Shown piece by piece: positions 6,562-16,855 of a stretch of DNA of 64,000 nt. Source of the stretch: Methylococcaceae bacterium (lineage in GTDB: Bacteria; Pseudomonadota; Gammaproteobacteria; Methylococcales; Methylomonadaceae); NCBI GenBank assembly GCA_021647585.1, contig JAKIUK010000013.1:1-64000 (forward strand), given 5' to 3'. The first letter of the stretch is position 1. Every line of letters begins with the position of its first letter. The position numbers were made by a program, and so were the translations under genes. A model generated the notes under the pieces. That model worked only from the letters and a program-made list of their open reading frames with translations, did not search any database and had not been told where the DNA came from.

Positions 6562-8298
6562 TCAAGCAAAAATACTTAATATCCCATTGCTGACAATCGC
6601 TCTACCTGCTTCAATTTCGTCTACAATGTCCATTGCATTGTCTGCATGTTTGTTATTAGCCATTTCTTTGTCATCTCTATGCCCGTGTCCCCCAGCTTCA
6701 CCGCCCATTTGAGAAAAATTTCTTGACTGCTTTTGCCCCGAATCTTGCTGAGAAACATTCACTTCTGCCAAATTAAGTTGTTGAGCTGAAAACATTTCTC
6801 TTAATTTTGGAATTGCCAACTCAATGGCTTCTTTAACTGCGACATGCTGTGCGGTAAAAACGACGGTTGCCTGATCCTGACTAACATCTACTTTAATAGT
6901 AATGGGGCCTAAATGTTTTGGGTTTAACCTAAGTTCTGCTGAAGGTATTTCTTGCTTATGCATCCAGATAACACGTTCGCTGATTTCTTTATTCCACTCG
7001 GGATGCGCGAAGTGTTTTGTCATGGCAGGAATTTCTGATTTATTTTCAGTCATTACTGCCCTATTGAGCATTGCAATATCCGTTGCAAATTTGGGCAATA
7101 CTTTATCTGTAATTGACTCTGGATTTTTATCGCTCAGAAAATCTTTGTTTTCATTTTGTTTAGCAACAATGACTGGATTTTCCTGTTCCTGTTTACTCAA
7201 TGTATTTTGTTGTTGCAACAGAGTATCAGACTCGGCTTTAGCAGTGATACCCAAAGACCTTTCCTCTGCCATATTGATAACTGCTAAATTTTCCTTTTTT
7301 TGTTCTGTATTTAACTCTGGTAAAGCAGCTACTACTGCCTCATTTTCTCGCACTTGAGGTTCATTCATTGTTGCAACTATCGCTGCAATCTGATTTGCAA
7401 CTTGTAGTCTATTTTCTTTACTTGCTGCTAATTGATAATGATCGACATCAAGTTCTGATTGTTCATTTAATTTCTCTGAACCATTTTTAACCAGGGAATT
7501 TATTATAGACTCAACACCTGTTGCTATAATGTCTATTTGGCTTTCCAGATCAACCGGGTTTTTTAAACTATTTTCTGTTAAAACAAAATCTCTTAATTGC
7601 TGTATTTCCGCATCTACTTTTTCCAATCGATCTTCCAGACTAATCGATGTAAGCATATCCTTGATCAACAAGTTTTCATCAATGTCTTCACTTTCTAATT
7701 TAGACCGCTGTTGCAATAAGTTTTCTTTAGCAATTTTACTGTTCTCTGGTGCTTCAGCTACAACCAAGTTCAGCGGGGCTGTATCTAGCGCCAACATCTC
7801 TGCTTTTGATATTTCTTGTAGCTCTTTGCCTATGCTGTCTAGTTTTTCAAACAATTCAGACGGTTCTGGCACCGCTTCTTTTACAAGCTCAATTTTTTCA
7901 AGCAAGCCATCTAATTTAATGTCTGAATCAACGTCTTCTAGCGTATTAATTACACTTGTCAGCGCTTCCAGTGTATTTTCCAGATCAATGTTCTTTTCAA
8001 ACTTATTGACCATAGGCAAACCTTTGCCAATTGAACTATTGAAATCTACTACTGCCTGATTATCAGACATAAAAGCGGCAATTCCATGCAGTTTATCAGT
8101 ATTTTTAGGTATATTGAATACCCCTATTTCAGTTAAAGAATCAACTTTAACTGAACTATTGAGTTGTTTTATTTTCTCCATTAAAGTATCAGAAAACTCG
8201 CGAGATAGACCACTATCAAGCTCTAGAGTCTGCTGTAATTTTTCTAGACCATCAACTGACGATAGTAAAGAGTGTGAACTTGTACTGTCGATATTCAT
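6562..8298 (-). CDS. fliK: Flagellar hook-length control protein FliK
   Basis: 578 residues, acidic and low-complexity through the N-terminal 430 residues, then the conserved FliK C-terminal domain (about 440-530) with LRLNPKHLGPITIKV followed by a region rich in amphipathic helices. FliK is secreted through the flagellar type III apparatus, measures the hook and switches export specificity through FlhB. It is the last gene of the fliEFGHIJK series. The long N-terminal ruler part fits the family, where that region varies. A MITE is inserted directly after its stop codon. Confidence 0.9.
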   Translation of the reverse strand: MNIDSTSSHSLLSSVDGLEKLQQTLELDSGLSREFSDTLMEKIKQLNSSVKVDSLTEIGVFNIPKNTDKLHGIAAFMSDNQAVVDFNSSIGKGLPMVNKFEKNIDLENTLEALTSVINTLEDVDSDIKLDGLLEKIELVKEAVPEPSELFEKLDSIGKELQEISKAEMLALDTAPLNLVVAEAPENSKIAKENLLQQRSKLESEDIDENLLIKDMLTSISLEDRLEKVDAEIQQLRDFVLTENSLKNPVDLESQIDIIATGVESIINSLVKNGSEKLNEQSELDVDHYQLAASKENRLQVANQIAAIVATMNEPQVRENEAVVAALPELNTEQKKENLAVINMAEERSLGITAKAESDTLLQQQNTLSKQEQENPVIVAKQNENKDFLSDKNPESITDKVLPKFATDIAMLNRAVMTENKSEIPAMTKHFAHPEWNKEISERVIWMHKQEIPSAELRLNPKHLGPITIKVDVSQDQATVVFTAQHVAVKEAIELAIPKLREMFSAQQLNLAEVNVSQQDSGQKQSRNFSQMGGEAGGHGHRDDKEMANNKHADNAMDIVDEIEAGRAIVSNGILSIFA

Positions 8299-8326
8299 TT
8301 AAACTCTCCGAAACCCTTAACAGTGA

Positions 8327-8782
8327 TTAAGCATTTCTTGTGCCATTCCCTCTACCACTCCTTGTTGCCCGTTCATCCTGCTCATTTTGCTCTCTTTTAT
8401 TTTCAAGTTTGACCTCTTCCGCTAATGCAGAGTCACGCACTTTCTGCAAACTACTGGTTTTCTGGTGGTGTTTTTCCCAGTTTTTTCTAGCCAAAACCAC
8501 ATTGTTTTCCTGCCTTAATATCCCTTGTTTCTGTTCTTCTATCGCTAGATCCAGTTTACTAATAAAAGACCTGAATTCAAGAAGCTGAGCTATGTTAACG
8601 CCTAATTTACTTATCGATTGGTACTTATGCTTATATTCATGCTGGTATTGTTGCAAATGATCTAACTGCGTTTGTAATTCCTGTTTGTTACTTAATGCTT
8701 TTCCCAATTCTTCTAATGCCTTTTTTTCATTATCAGCATTCAGATCAACAATTACTTGCAATCTTTGTGATTTTTTTTTCAT
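8327..8782 (-). CDS. fliJ: Flagellar export chaperone FliJ
   Basis: 151 residues, almost entirely charged helical coiled coil (LGKALSNKQELQTQLDHLQQ), the normal FliJ size and character. FliJ sits in the centre of the FliI hexamer as the stalk of the export ATPase and recycles chaperones. Its ATG overlaps the fliI stop codon by one base, and fliK starts 28 bases after it. The assignment relies on position and coiled-coil profile because FliJ sequences diverge strongly. Confidence 0.9.
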   Translation of the reverse strand: MKKKSQRLQVIVDLNADNEKKALEELGKALSNKQELQTQLDHLQQYQHEYKHKYQSISKLGVNIAQLLEFRSFISKLDLAIEEQKQGILRQENNVVLARKNWEKHHQKTSSLQKVRDSALAEEVKLENKREQNEQDERATRSGRGNGTRNA

Positions 8783-10137
8783 TAGTTCACACCTGCACTC
8801 AGCAAGACCTCAAGCTCACTCAAACTACGACTAATATCAACGGCTTCATCCATTCCTTGCTGCAAAAAATCCTGAATCAGGGTGTTTTTTTCTATCGCCT
8901 CATCAATTCTAGGGTCCGAACCTGGCTGATATGCACCCACACTGATCAGATCCTTATTCTGTTGATAAAGTGAGTACAAGCGCCTTAGTTCCCTGGCCAG
9001 TTCCATATGTCTGCTGTCACTTATATCTGGCATCACCCGACTAATTGATGCTTCAATATCAATGGCTGGAAAATGTCCGGACTCAGCCAGACTCCGGGAT
9101 AAAACGATATGACCATCCAGCACGCCTCTGGCAGCATCTGCAATGGGATCATTAGTATCATCTCCTTCTGCCAACACAGTGTAAAATGCTGTGATTGAAC
9201 CTCCGCCCTCATCCGCATTTCCCGCTCTTTCTACAAGATGGGGTAGTTTTGCAAACACTGATGGAGGATAACCTTTGGTTGCTGGCGGCTCATCTATAGC
9301 CAGAGCAATTTCTCTATGAGCCTGTGCATAGCGAGTCAAAGAGTCCATTAATAGCAAAACATCTAATCCCTGGTCTCTGAAATATTCGGCAATACTAGTT
9401 GCCAGCATAGCACCATGTACTCGCATTAGAGGTGAATCATCTGCGGGAGAAGCAACAACAACGGCTCTCTGCATTCCTTCCTCTCCCAGAATTTTCAATA
9501 CAAACTCATTAACTTCCCGTCCCCTTTCGCCTATCAGCCCAACAACAACAATATCCGCGCTGGTATATTTGGTCATCATCCCTAACAGCACACTTTTCCC
9601 CACCCCCGTGCCTGCAAACAACCCCATGCGTTGACCACGGCCTACAGCAAGTATTGAATTAATCGCTCTTACTCCCACATCCAAAGAGTCTCGTATAGGT
9701 TTTCTAGATAACGGGTTGACCTGTTTCCCACCTAGAGAAATAGTTGCATCGGTTTTTAATGGTCCTTTGTCATCCAAAGGGTTCCCTGCACCATCTAATA
9801 CGCGGCCTAGTAAACTAAAGCCCACTTTTGCCAAACTATTTTTCCCTAACGGTATAACTCTGCATCCAGGCTCCAGACCATAGGTATTGCCTGTGGGCAT
9901 CAAGAAAACCCGTCCACCGGAAAAACCAACCACTTCCGCACCTATTTTTTTTCCAGATTTTGTCTCAACCCAGCACAATGAACCAATCGATGCCCGACAG
10001 CCTTCCGCTTCCAATGTCAGCCCAACCATGCGAGACAATTTTCCTTCAACAATAAGTTCAGGTATTTCTGTTAGCCTTTCTGTATAAGGTTTTAATTTTT
10101 TTAGCCAAATTTCGCTACGACTCGCTGCCGGAATCAC
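8782..10137 (-). CDS. fliI: Flagellum-specific export ATPase FliI
   Basis: 451 residues, full length. It contains the P-loop AGTGVGKS near residue 175, the Walker B LLLMDSLTRYAQ, and a C-terminal helical domain ending in SELEVLLSAGVN. It powers export of rod, hook and filament subunits at the inner-membrane gate, as a hexamer homologous to the F1 beta subunit. The start is GTG (MIPAASRSE) and overlaps the fliH stop. The C-terminus overlaps fliJ by one base, showing tight translational coupling. Confidence 0.97.
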   Translation of the reverse strand: MIPAASRSEIWLKKLKPYTERLTEIPELIVEGKLSRMVGLTLEAEGCRASIGSLCWVETKSGKKIGAEVVGFSGGRVFLMPTGNTYGLEPGCRVIPLGKNSLAKVGFSLLGRVLDGAGNPLDDKGPLKTDATISLGGKQVNPLSRKPIRDSLDVGVRAINSILAVGRGQRMGLFAGTGVGKSVLLGMMTKYTSADIVVVGLIGERGREVNEFVLKILGEEGMQRAVVVASPADDSPLMRVHGAMLATSIAEYFRDQGLDVLLLMDSLTRYAQAHREIALAIDEPPATKGYPPSVFAKLPHLVERAGNADEGGGSITAFYTVLAEGDDTNDPIADAARGVLDGHIVLSRSLAESGHFPAIDIEASISRVMPDISDSRHMELARELRRLYSLYQQNKDLISVGAYQPGSDPRIDEAIEKNTLIQDFLQQGMDEAVDISRSLSELEVLLSAGVN

Positions 10138-10877
10138 TACGCCTTATCCTCTTCTCTTTCACCACCTAATATAGTGGTAACAATTGTTGCCAGTTTATTT
10201 TCTACGGTTACATCAATGTTAGAGGTTTCAGTTTCTACTTTGCAGCCACCTCGTGTAATTAAAGGCTCTTCAATAATATTCCAGGGAGGGGAAATATCAT
10301 CTAATGCTAAGGATGAGCGAACCAGTTCTGCATCTTCCGGATGCATGCGGAGCGTTAAATTTTGAGATGCTATGGGCAAAGCGTTAACGGCTTCTCTGAT
10401 GACAGCAACAATCTGACCTGGGTCTATTTTAATTTCTCTTCGTATTAACTGATTTGCAATGCCTATAGACAAATCCACCAACTCTTTTTCTACCGCTTGA
10501 TCAAGTTCTTTAAATGGCTCGCTCAACGACTCTAATAAACTAACAAATTCAGCAGTTTGTTTTCGTAATAAATGCAGATTTTCTTCATATCCTTTTTTTG
10601 ATCCTTCTGCCTTGCCTTGTTCAAACCCTTGATCATAACCTTTTGTTTCTCCTTCCTGAAAACCTTTGTCGTGACCTTCTTTTTGCCCTTGCGCAAAAGC
10701 TTCGTCATATGCCTGCTTTTGCATGTTTTCAATTTGTTCCACAGTTAACGTTACATTCGCTGCATCAGGTTTCGGTGATGTTTTGGTTTTTTTTCTACCA
10801 AATTGTTCCGCTACATCCCACAGACCCAGGGCCTTTAATTCAGCTTCCGAGAAGGGCTGTTCTTTAGACGAGCTCAT
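10137..10877 (-). CDS. fliH: Flagellar assembly protein FliH
   Basis: FliH is the peripheral stator that binds FliI and tethers it to the C-ring. Residues 50-110 carry the family's glycine-rich repeat (GxxxG series: FAQGQKEGHDKGFQEGETKG), followed by the V/F-ATPase E-subunit-like C-terminal domain. I use the ATG at 10877 (MSSSKEQPFSEAE, 246 residues) rather than GTG codons three residues earlier; either way the start lies inside the fliG 3' end, so the genes are coupled. Confidence 0.92.
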   Translation of the reverse strand: MSSSKEQPFSEAELKALGLWDVAEQFGRKKTKTSPKPDAANVTLTVEQIENMQKQAYDEAFAQGQKEGHDKGFQEGETKGYDQGFEQGKAEGSKKGYEENLHLLRKQTAEFVSLLESLSEPFKELDQAVEKELVDLSIGIANQLIRREIKIDPGQIVAVIREAVNALPIASQNLTLRMHPEDAELVRSSLALDDISPPWNIIEEPLITRGGCKVETETSNIDVTVENKLATIVTTILGGEREEDKA

Positions 10878-11874
10878 CACCACCACTACTTCCCAGCATC
10901 ATTTCGCCAGACTCTGCCAATTTTTTGGCAATACCCAGAATATCTTTTTGTGCCAGTTCAACCTCACTTAATTTTGTAGGAGGCGCGGCTTCAAGATCAT
11001 CCCTGAGCATTTCTGCAGCACGTTTAGACATGTTGCCAAATATTTTATCTCTCAGCGCTTCACTCACACCTCTCAAAGCCACCAACAACTGGTCAGTAGA
11101 TACTTCTCTTAATAAGGTTTGGATGCCACGATCATCAACATTAATCAAATCGGCAAACACAAACATTTTGTCCTGAATTTGCTGCCCTAAATCGGCATCG
11201 CTTTCACTAATGCCCTCCATCATTTCTTCACTTAAACTGCCTTCCAGGAAGTTGAGAATATCGGCCGCAGCATCAACACCTCCCACATTAGAAGATTTAA
11301 CACTCTCACTACCTGTTAACTGTTTTTCCATCATCTCGTCTAGCTCTTTGATAGCTGATGGCTGCACACTTTCCATCATGGCAATTCTCATAATAATATC
11401 CGTACGCAAATTTTCTGGTAATAATGCCAATACCTCAGCAGACTGATCTGCATCCAGTAAAGATAAAATAATAGCAATAATTTGCGGATGCTCGACACGA
11501 ATTAAATCGGCAATTGATCGTGTGTCCATCCATTTAAGTTGTTCAATTCCTTTGCTGTTTGCACCCATCAGGATTCTGTCAATGATATTACCTGCTTTAT
11601 CAGCTCCTAATGCATTTGTCAGCATATCCCGGATATAAGCATCAGAATCCAGCCCAAGTCCAGTCTCATTTTTAATCTCCATGATAAACTCCTCGAACAC
11701 TATATCTACCATTTCTGAAGATATAGGCCCCAGAGTTGCCATGGCCGACCCTACAATCTGGACTTCTTTTGGCCCCATGTTTTTTAATACACTAGCCGCT
11801 CTGTCTTGCCCAACAGCTAAAAGTAATAGAGCTGATCTTTCTGTTGCACTTAAGTTAATTTCTGCTTCAGACAT
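10864..11874 (-). CDS. fliG: Flagellar motor switch protein FliG
   Basis: 336 residues, the family's usual size. The middle domain has EHPQIIAIILSLL and the C-terminal torque domain carries the charged helix (FVFADLINVDDRGIQTLLRE). FliG links the MS ring to the C ring and contacts the stator. The gene overlaps fliF by 8 bases and fliH by 14 bases. Confidence 0.97.
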   Translation of the reverse strand: MSEAEINLSATERSALLLLAVGQDRAASVLKNMGPKEVQIVGSAMATLGPISSEMVDIVFEEFIMEIKNETGLGLDSDAYIRDMLTNALGADKAGNIIDRILMGANSKGIEQLKWMDTRSIADLIRVEHPQIIAIILSLLDADQSAEVLALLPENLRTDIIMRIAMMESVQPSAIKELDEMMEKQLTGSESVKSSNVGGVDAAADILNFLEGSLSEEMMEGISESDADLGQQIQDKMFVFADLINVDDRGIQTLLREVSTDQLLVALRGVSEALRDKIFGNMSKRAAEMLRDDLEAAPPTKLSEVELAQKDILGIAKKLAESGEMMLGSSGGDELV

Positions 11875-13630
11875 CGGACTTTAACCACCCTTTAAGAATT
11901 TGTGAAACCAGCGCTGGATCTTCATCAATTATTTTCTGGATATATTCCAGTCGTTTCTCATAACTTTGCGGTGCATCCAGTAATAACAAATCTTCAACCC
12001 CTGATGAAATCCCATCTTCGGTATCCTCCTCATTAACATCGCCATTTATAGGTACAGCAATAGGAATACCATCTTTGTCAAAACGTACAGTTCCACCTAT
12101 CGCATCTGCTTCAGCATGTGCATCAAGCAAAGCTTTTACCTCTTCATCTCTGGCAACCAATCCCCTCATTGTTGGTCGTAATACACCAAATATCAAGAAT
12201 AAAACAACTAAAACGGCTGTCAATTGTTTTGCTGCATCAAGAAACCAGCCTTGCTCCCATAATGGAATATCCGGCAAAGCTTCCAATTCATCCGGTATTC
12301 TAAAAGCCACATTAGTGACAGTCACTTGATCACCTCGACTACTGTCAAACCCTACTGCCTGCATTACCAGTTCCCTTAGCTGATTAATATCCTCTTGAGC
12401 ATAAGGCTGTGTCGTTATTTCTCCATCTCCTTGCAGTACTTTTTTGTTATCTACCACTACTGCAACCGATAGACGGCGCAGAAGTCCAGTGGCTATACGA
12501 GTATGAGTAATTGTTTTATCCAGTTCAAAATTACGTGTTGCACTTTTACTGAGAGATTTTGGTCCACCGGCACCCGCTTGCGACTCCTGGCCCACTGCAA
12601 TTTCTGGAGCCACTCCGGCAGGAGGTGGCTGATTAGATAAAGCACCCGGCACACCTTGAATAGCAGATGATGAACTTTGCTCTTCTAAAGTCTGTTCACT
12701 TCTCAATGCGGGTAGATCAGGATTAAACATTTCCTGAGTTTTTTCTGTTACCGTAAAATCGACATCTGCAGTAATCTGGGTTTGCATGCCTTCTCGACCC
12801 ACCATTGGAATCAGAATATTTTCAATTCGCTGCATTAAATGTTCTTCCAGGTTTTTTTTGTATTCAAACTGCTTTGAGGTTAAATACATATCTTTGGAGG
12901 AAGCATTACTACTCAGCAGCCTTCCTTTTTGATCGACCACCGTCACTTGAGTCGCTTCCATCATTGGCACACTCGATGCCACCAAATGGACTATGGCCTC
13001 AATCTGGCCTTTTTCCAATGCCCGCCCCTGATATAAACTGACAATCACTGAGGCACTGGGTTTTTTTCGTTTTCTTACAAAAACAGACTGTTTCGGTAAA
13101 GCCAAAAGGACACGTGCGGATTTAACATTTTGAATGGTCATAACGGTTCTGGCTATTTCACCTTCCAGAGCCCTTTGAAAACGCATTAGTTCGATATTCT
13201 TACTGGTGCCAAAACCCGACTCTTTATCCAATATTTCATAGCCTGAACTTTGCGTTCGAGGTAAACCTTGCGCCGCTAATTTAAGCTTTAATTTACGCAC
13301 CTGATCAGTGGGAACCATAATTGCGCCCGATTCTGTTTCTACCGAATAATCCACCCCCATTGAATCCAGAGTAGCTAAAATTTCAGTCGCGTCTTCACTT
13401 TCTAATCCAGAAAAAAGCAGATCGCGTGATTCTGTTTGAGACCATAATACAACCGCAATGCCCACTGCCACACTTAATGCAATCCCCAGCATTAAGCCTA
13501 TTTGCCTGGCAATTGATAAATTACTTAACCCCTTTAAAACCGGTGGTGTTTCTGTTTCTTTGCTTAGTTGATTTAACGCATTTGACTCTGAATCCAACTC
13601 AGCCAAACTACCGTTATCTTGCTCACTCAT
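11867..13630 (-). CDS. fliF: Flagellar MS-ring protein FliF
   Basis: 587 residues. It has two transmembrane segments (about 45-65 and 470-490) enclosing a large periplasmic part with the ring-building motifs (LLFSGLESEDATEILATLD near the first, RVLLALPKQSVFVR after it). The cytoplasmic C-terminus ends with an acidic FliG-binding tail (QILKGWLKSD). It forms the membrane base on which the motor is built. A gap of about 150 bases without an obvious hairpin separates it from fliE. Confidence 0.97.
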   Translation of the reverse strand: MSEQDNGSLAELDSESNALNQLSKETETPPVLKGLSNLSIARQIGLMLGIALSVAVGIAVVLWSQTESRDLLFSGLESEDATEILATLDSMGVDYSVETESGAIMVPTDQVRKLKLKLAAQGLPRTQSSGYEILDKESGFGTSKNIELMRFQRALEGEIARTVMTIQNVKSARVLLALPKQSVFVRKRKKPSASVIVSLYQGRALEKGQIEAIVHLVASSVPMMEATQVTVVDQKGRLLSSNASSKDMYLTSKQFEYKKNLEEHLMQRIENILIPMVGREGMQTQITADVDFTVTEKTQEMFNPDLPALRSEQTLEEQSSSSAIQGVPGALSNQPPPAGVAPEIAVGQESQAGAGGPKSLSKSATRNFELDKTITHTRIATGLLRRLSVAVVVDNKKVLQGDGEITTQPYAQEDINQLRELVMQAVGFDSSRGDQVTVTNVAFRIPDELEALPDIPLWEQGWFLDAAKQLTAVLVVLFLIFGVLRPTMRGLVARDEEVKALLDAHAEADAIGGTVRFDKDGIPIAVPINGDVNEEDTEDGISSGVEDLLLLDAPQSYEKRLEYIQKIIDEDPALVSQILKGWLKSDV

Positions 13631-13781
13631 TCTTTCATCTTCACTTAATTAGGGAATTTGCTTTGAAACATTCAGAAATTATCATTAAAAACTCTCGATA
13701 CTGGTGTTTTTTTCAGCAGAGAAACAATGAATAAAAACAGTTCTATGAATATAATATAGTCGTTACCATAGATTTTTTTTA

Positions 13782-14093
13782 CTACATTGGCATATTCATT
13801 ACATCTTTATAGGCATCAACTAATTTATTTCTAACCTGCAGCATTGCTTGAAAGGAAACACTGGCTTTTTGTGAAGCTATCATAACTTCAGCCAAACTCA
13901 CATCAGGCTCACCCATTTCAAATGATTTGGATAGCTTACCCGATGTTTTCTGTGTTTCATTCACGGCATCAATTGATTCTTTTAACATCGCTGCAAAATC
14001 TGAATTAGCTTCCGTTTCTGCCGACTTGTTAGATGCTTCAATAGACATTGACCGCATCTGGGCTAAAACCTGGTTTACATTCATTTCGCTCAT
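13782..14093 (-). CDS. fliE: Flagellar hook-basal body protein FliE
   Basis: 103 residues with the typical FliE layout: a variable polar N-terminus, [16 protein letters not shown], and the conserved C-terminal segment ending [25 protein letters not shown]. FliE joins the MS ring to the proximal rod. It is the first gene of the fliEFGHIJK unit and follows a sigma-54-like promoter at 14176-14193, as expected for a class III gene under FlrBC control. Confidence 0.95.
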   Translation of the reverse strand: MSEMNVNQVLAQMRSMSIEASNKSAETEANSDFAAMLKESIDAVNETQKTSGKLSKSFEMGEPDVSLAEVMIASQKASVSFQAMLQVRNKLVDAYKDVMNMPM

Positions 14094-14175
14094 ATCATTC
14101 TCTTATTGTTATCGCACATCTTTGCAATTTTTCTAATTCCAACATGTGTACAGCTTATTCCTTTTATAAAAACTT

Positions 14176-14193
14176 AAGCACTTTTCAAGCCAA
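14176..14193 (-). promoter_or_regulatory. Sigma-54-like promoter of fliE
   Basis: The minus strand reads TTGGCTTGAAAAGTGCTT, with -24 GG and -12 GC dinucleotides exactly 10 bases apart. It sits about 80 bases upstream of fliE, immediately after the sigma-54 activator gene flrC. Confidence 0.6.
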
Positions 14194-14216
14194 TTATTAA
14201 AAACTCAAAACTTTTC

Positions 14217-15608
14217 CTAACAAGGGACAGCAACACCAGACTGTTTCATTCGAGCTATTTTATATCTTAAGGTTCTAGGGCTAATGCCTAGTTTCTCAGC
14301 CGTTATCTTTCGACTTCCCTTTTCATCTTGTAATGTCTGTAAAATAATATTTTCTTCTGCAGAACGAACACTGTCTCCCAAACAGGTATTATTAGCCATT
14401 GTTTGTGGCGATAAGTTAACAACAGTTTGTGTTTCTTCCGCTACTACAGTTTTGTTTTCTAGCGCTAACAACTGTCCTTCCATTTCCCCCTCAAACACCA
14501 GGCATTCAGGAAAAATAGTTCCATTCTGTTGTAAAATTAATGCGCGTTGCACCACGTTTTCCAACTCTCTTACATTTCCCGGCCAGTCATAGTTTTGCAT
14601 AGCAGCCGCTGCATCTGCCGTAAATACAGGTAAAGTTTTTCCTTCTTGACCATGTTTTATCATTAATTGCGTTGCCAACGGCAAAATATCCCCTACCCTG
14701 TCTTTTAAAGCAGGAACCTTGATAGGAAAAACACTTAAACGATAATATAAATCTTCGCGAAATAAACCCTGCTCTACATGTTCTTTTAAATGACGATTTG
14801 TAGTCGCCAAAATTCTGACGTTTAGTTCAATTTTATGCTGACTTCCCAAACGTTCGACTTCTTTTTCCTGCAACACCCTGAGTAATTTTGCCTGTAAAGC
14901 AATATCCATTTCAGAAATTTCATCAAGCAATAAAGTCCCGTTCTGCGCCTGTTCAAATTTACCCGGCATAGATTGCACCGCCCCTGTGTAAGCGCCTTTT
15001 TCATAGCCAAAAAGCATGGCTTCCAACATGTTTTCAGGTATAGCGGCACAATTTACTGCGACAAAAGGCCCTTCATGGTGTAACGAGTTTTGATGAATAT
15101 ATCGAGCCATAACTTCTTTACCCGTGCCACTCTCACCTTGCAACATAACCGTTACATCTGTTTTGGATACTTTGGCACAAAGAGCATATAACTTCTTCAT
15201 TTTCTCATCAACGACCACCCTGCTATTAACCAATGCAGGTTCAGCTATTGCAACAAAACCAGAAACCTTTTCAACTAAAGCTGAAGCTTCAAAAGGTTTA
15301 ATCAAATAATCTGCAGCACCTGATTGCATAGCTTCAACTGCTTTAGGAATAGTTCCGTATGCCGTCATCAATACCACCGGAATTTCTGGGTGTTTCTGCT
15401 GCATGTTATTCAACAACTGAAAACCATCCATTATGGGCATTTGAATATCACTCACTACCAGTCGTACTGTATGCTTTGCCAGTATACTAAGCGCTTCTGT
15501 GCCATTCTCTGCGGTAACAACACTATACCCTTCAATTTCCAGGGTATCACTGAGTGCTTCACATAAATCCAGATCATCTTCTACGACTAAAACATCATAC
15601 TGCTTCAT
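14217..15608 (-). CDS. flrC: Sigma-54-dependent flagellar response regulator FlrC (FleR)
   Basis: 463 residues using the ATG at 15608 (MKQYDVLVVEDD), which has GGAGAG at the right distance; a longer frame exists upstream but runs inside flrB. The receiver domain has phospho-acceptor Asp54 in VSDIQMP. The AAA+ domain has the P-loop GESGTGKE and a GAYTGA loop (Tyr instead of the common Phe). The C-terminal Fis-type helix-turn-helix contains ISPRTLRYK. Phosphorylated by FlrB, it activates basal-body and hook operons such as fliE. It overlaps the flrB 3' end by 14 bases. Confidence 0.92.
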   Translation of the reverse strand: MKQYDVLVVEDDLDLCEALSDTLEIEGYSVVTAENGTEALSILAKHTVRLVVSDIQMPIMDGFQLLNNMQQKHPEIPVVLMTAYGTIPKAVEAMQSGAADYLIKPFEASALVEKVSGFVAIAEPALVNSRVVVDEKMKKLYALCAKVSKTDVTVMLQGESGTGKEVMARYIHQNSLHHEGPFVAVNCAAIPENMLEAMLFGYEKGAYTGAVQSMPGKFEQAQNGTLLLDEISEMDIALQAKLLRVLQEKEVERLGSQHKIELNVRILATTNRHLKEHVEQGLFREDLYYRLSVFPIKVPALKDRVGDILPLATQLMIKHGQEGKTLPVFTADAAAAMQNYDWPGNVRELENVVQRALILQQNGTIFPECLVFEGEMEGQLLALENKTVVAEETQTVVNLSPQTMANNTCLGDSVRSAEENIILQTLQDEKGSRKITAEKLGISPRTLRYKIARMKQSGVAVPC

Positions 15609-16821
15609 AACTACTCTCCATTTTGTGAAAGCCATCTTCTGACAACGTTGTAATATATTGATTAATGCAAGGTAATAGTATGGTAAATGTAGCCCCGTTG
15701 CCTTTTCCCGATTCACATTGAATTGAGCCACTATGTGCTCTGACTACACTATCCACGACGGCCAAACCTAATCCAGTTCCCTTCAGCTTAGTGGTATAAA
15801 AAGGTTCAAACAATCGTAGCTTTGTGGCTTCTTCTATCCCAGGCCCATTGTCTTGAATTTGAATTTGCAAACTGCTTTGGTCTTTTTGATCGACCATCAT
15901 GGTTATCAGACCTTTACCCTCTAACACATCAACAGCGTTGTTTAGCAAATTCATTATTGCTCCCAACAACGCATCTTCATTTCCCAGCATGACATCAGCC
16001 TGAACATTATTCGTCATAGTAAAATTCAACTCACTGGCAGCAGCAATATCATCCATATTGTCACCCACACGAGCCAGAAATTGTTGCAAAGAAAAAATAT
16101 CCATAGCCAAACGTCCTTCTTTTGCAAAAATCAACATGTCATTCACCTGCCGTTCCAAAAAATGTAATCGTTCAAGGATTTTGTTTGAAAATTTAATCCG
16201 GCTGTTATCAGTTACTGCTACTTTATTCATTTGAGAGGCGTATAAAATAGCAGTTGATAGAGGGGTACGTACTTGATGTGCCATACTGGCAACCATTTCC
16301 CCCATTGCCGACAAATGTTTTTGCTGATTGACTGTATCTTGCAATGAACGTAATTCACTCACATCTGATAATAAAATGATTTGCCCAGAATCATTATTCA
16401 GCTCATTCCGGGTCAAACTGACTCGTTTACCATTTCTTAATTGCCTTTCATGAGGATTATCAAATACAGTAATCAAACTACGCTGAACTACATCAAACCA
16501 GTTTTGTCCTATGAGAGGCTCAGCTAAATAATTGATAGCAATAGCATTACAATCAACCACCTGATTTTCACCATTTAAAACAATGACAGCTGCCGGTAAT
16601 GCCGCCAATATTTGTTGTAACCGATCAGCTAACCTTTCTTTTTCAATCAGTGTTTTAAGACGCTCTGTACGCGCAGCTGTTAGCTCTTGGCTTAATGAAG
16701 CAACTTGTTTTTGCAATTCCTGATAGGAATCGGACAAATTTTTGGAAAGTTCATTAAAAAGCTGAAAGGCGTCTGTAAGCCTTTCTGTTTTTACAGCCTG
16801 TGAATTAACGGGAATATTCAT
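15595..16821 (-). CDS. flrB: Flagellar sensor histidine kinase FlrB (FleS)
   Basis: 408 residues with no transmembrane segment, so cytosolic like other FlrB proteins. It has an N-terminal coiled coil (30-70), a PAS-like domain (70-155), an H-box SMAHQVRTPLS with His182, and an ATPase domain with DNGPGI and GTGLGLAVV. It phosphorylates FlrC in response to basal-body assembly state. A sigma-54-like promoter lies 35 bases upstream. Confidence 0.92.
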   Translation of the reverse strand: MNIPVNSQAVKTERLTDAFQLFNELSKNLSDSYQELQKQVASLSQELTAARTERLKTLIEKERLADRLQQILAALPAAVIVLNGENQVVDCNAIAINYLAEPLIGQNWFDVVQRSLITVFDNPHERQLRNGKRVSLTRNELNNDSGQIILLSDVSELRSLQDTVNQQKHLSAMGEMVASMAHQVRTPLSTAILYASQMNKVAVTDNSRIKFSNKILERLHFLERQVNDMLIFAKEGRLAMDIFSLQQFLARVGDNMDDIAAASELNFTMTNNVQADVMLGNEDALLGAIMNLLNNAVDVLEGKGLITMMVDQKDQSSLQIQIQDNGPGIEEATKLRLFEPFYTTKLKGTGLGLAVVDSVVRAHSGSIQCESGKGNGATFTILLPCINQYITTLSEDGFHKMESSYEAV

Positions 16822-16855
16822 ACCTAATCATTGATTTTGTTTGTTATCACTAAAC

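Noticed and set aside
6902..8302. Open frames antisense to fliK (plus strand)
   Set aside because: Ser/Phe-rich shadow translations of the fliK low-complexity region with no RBS or family signal.
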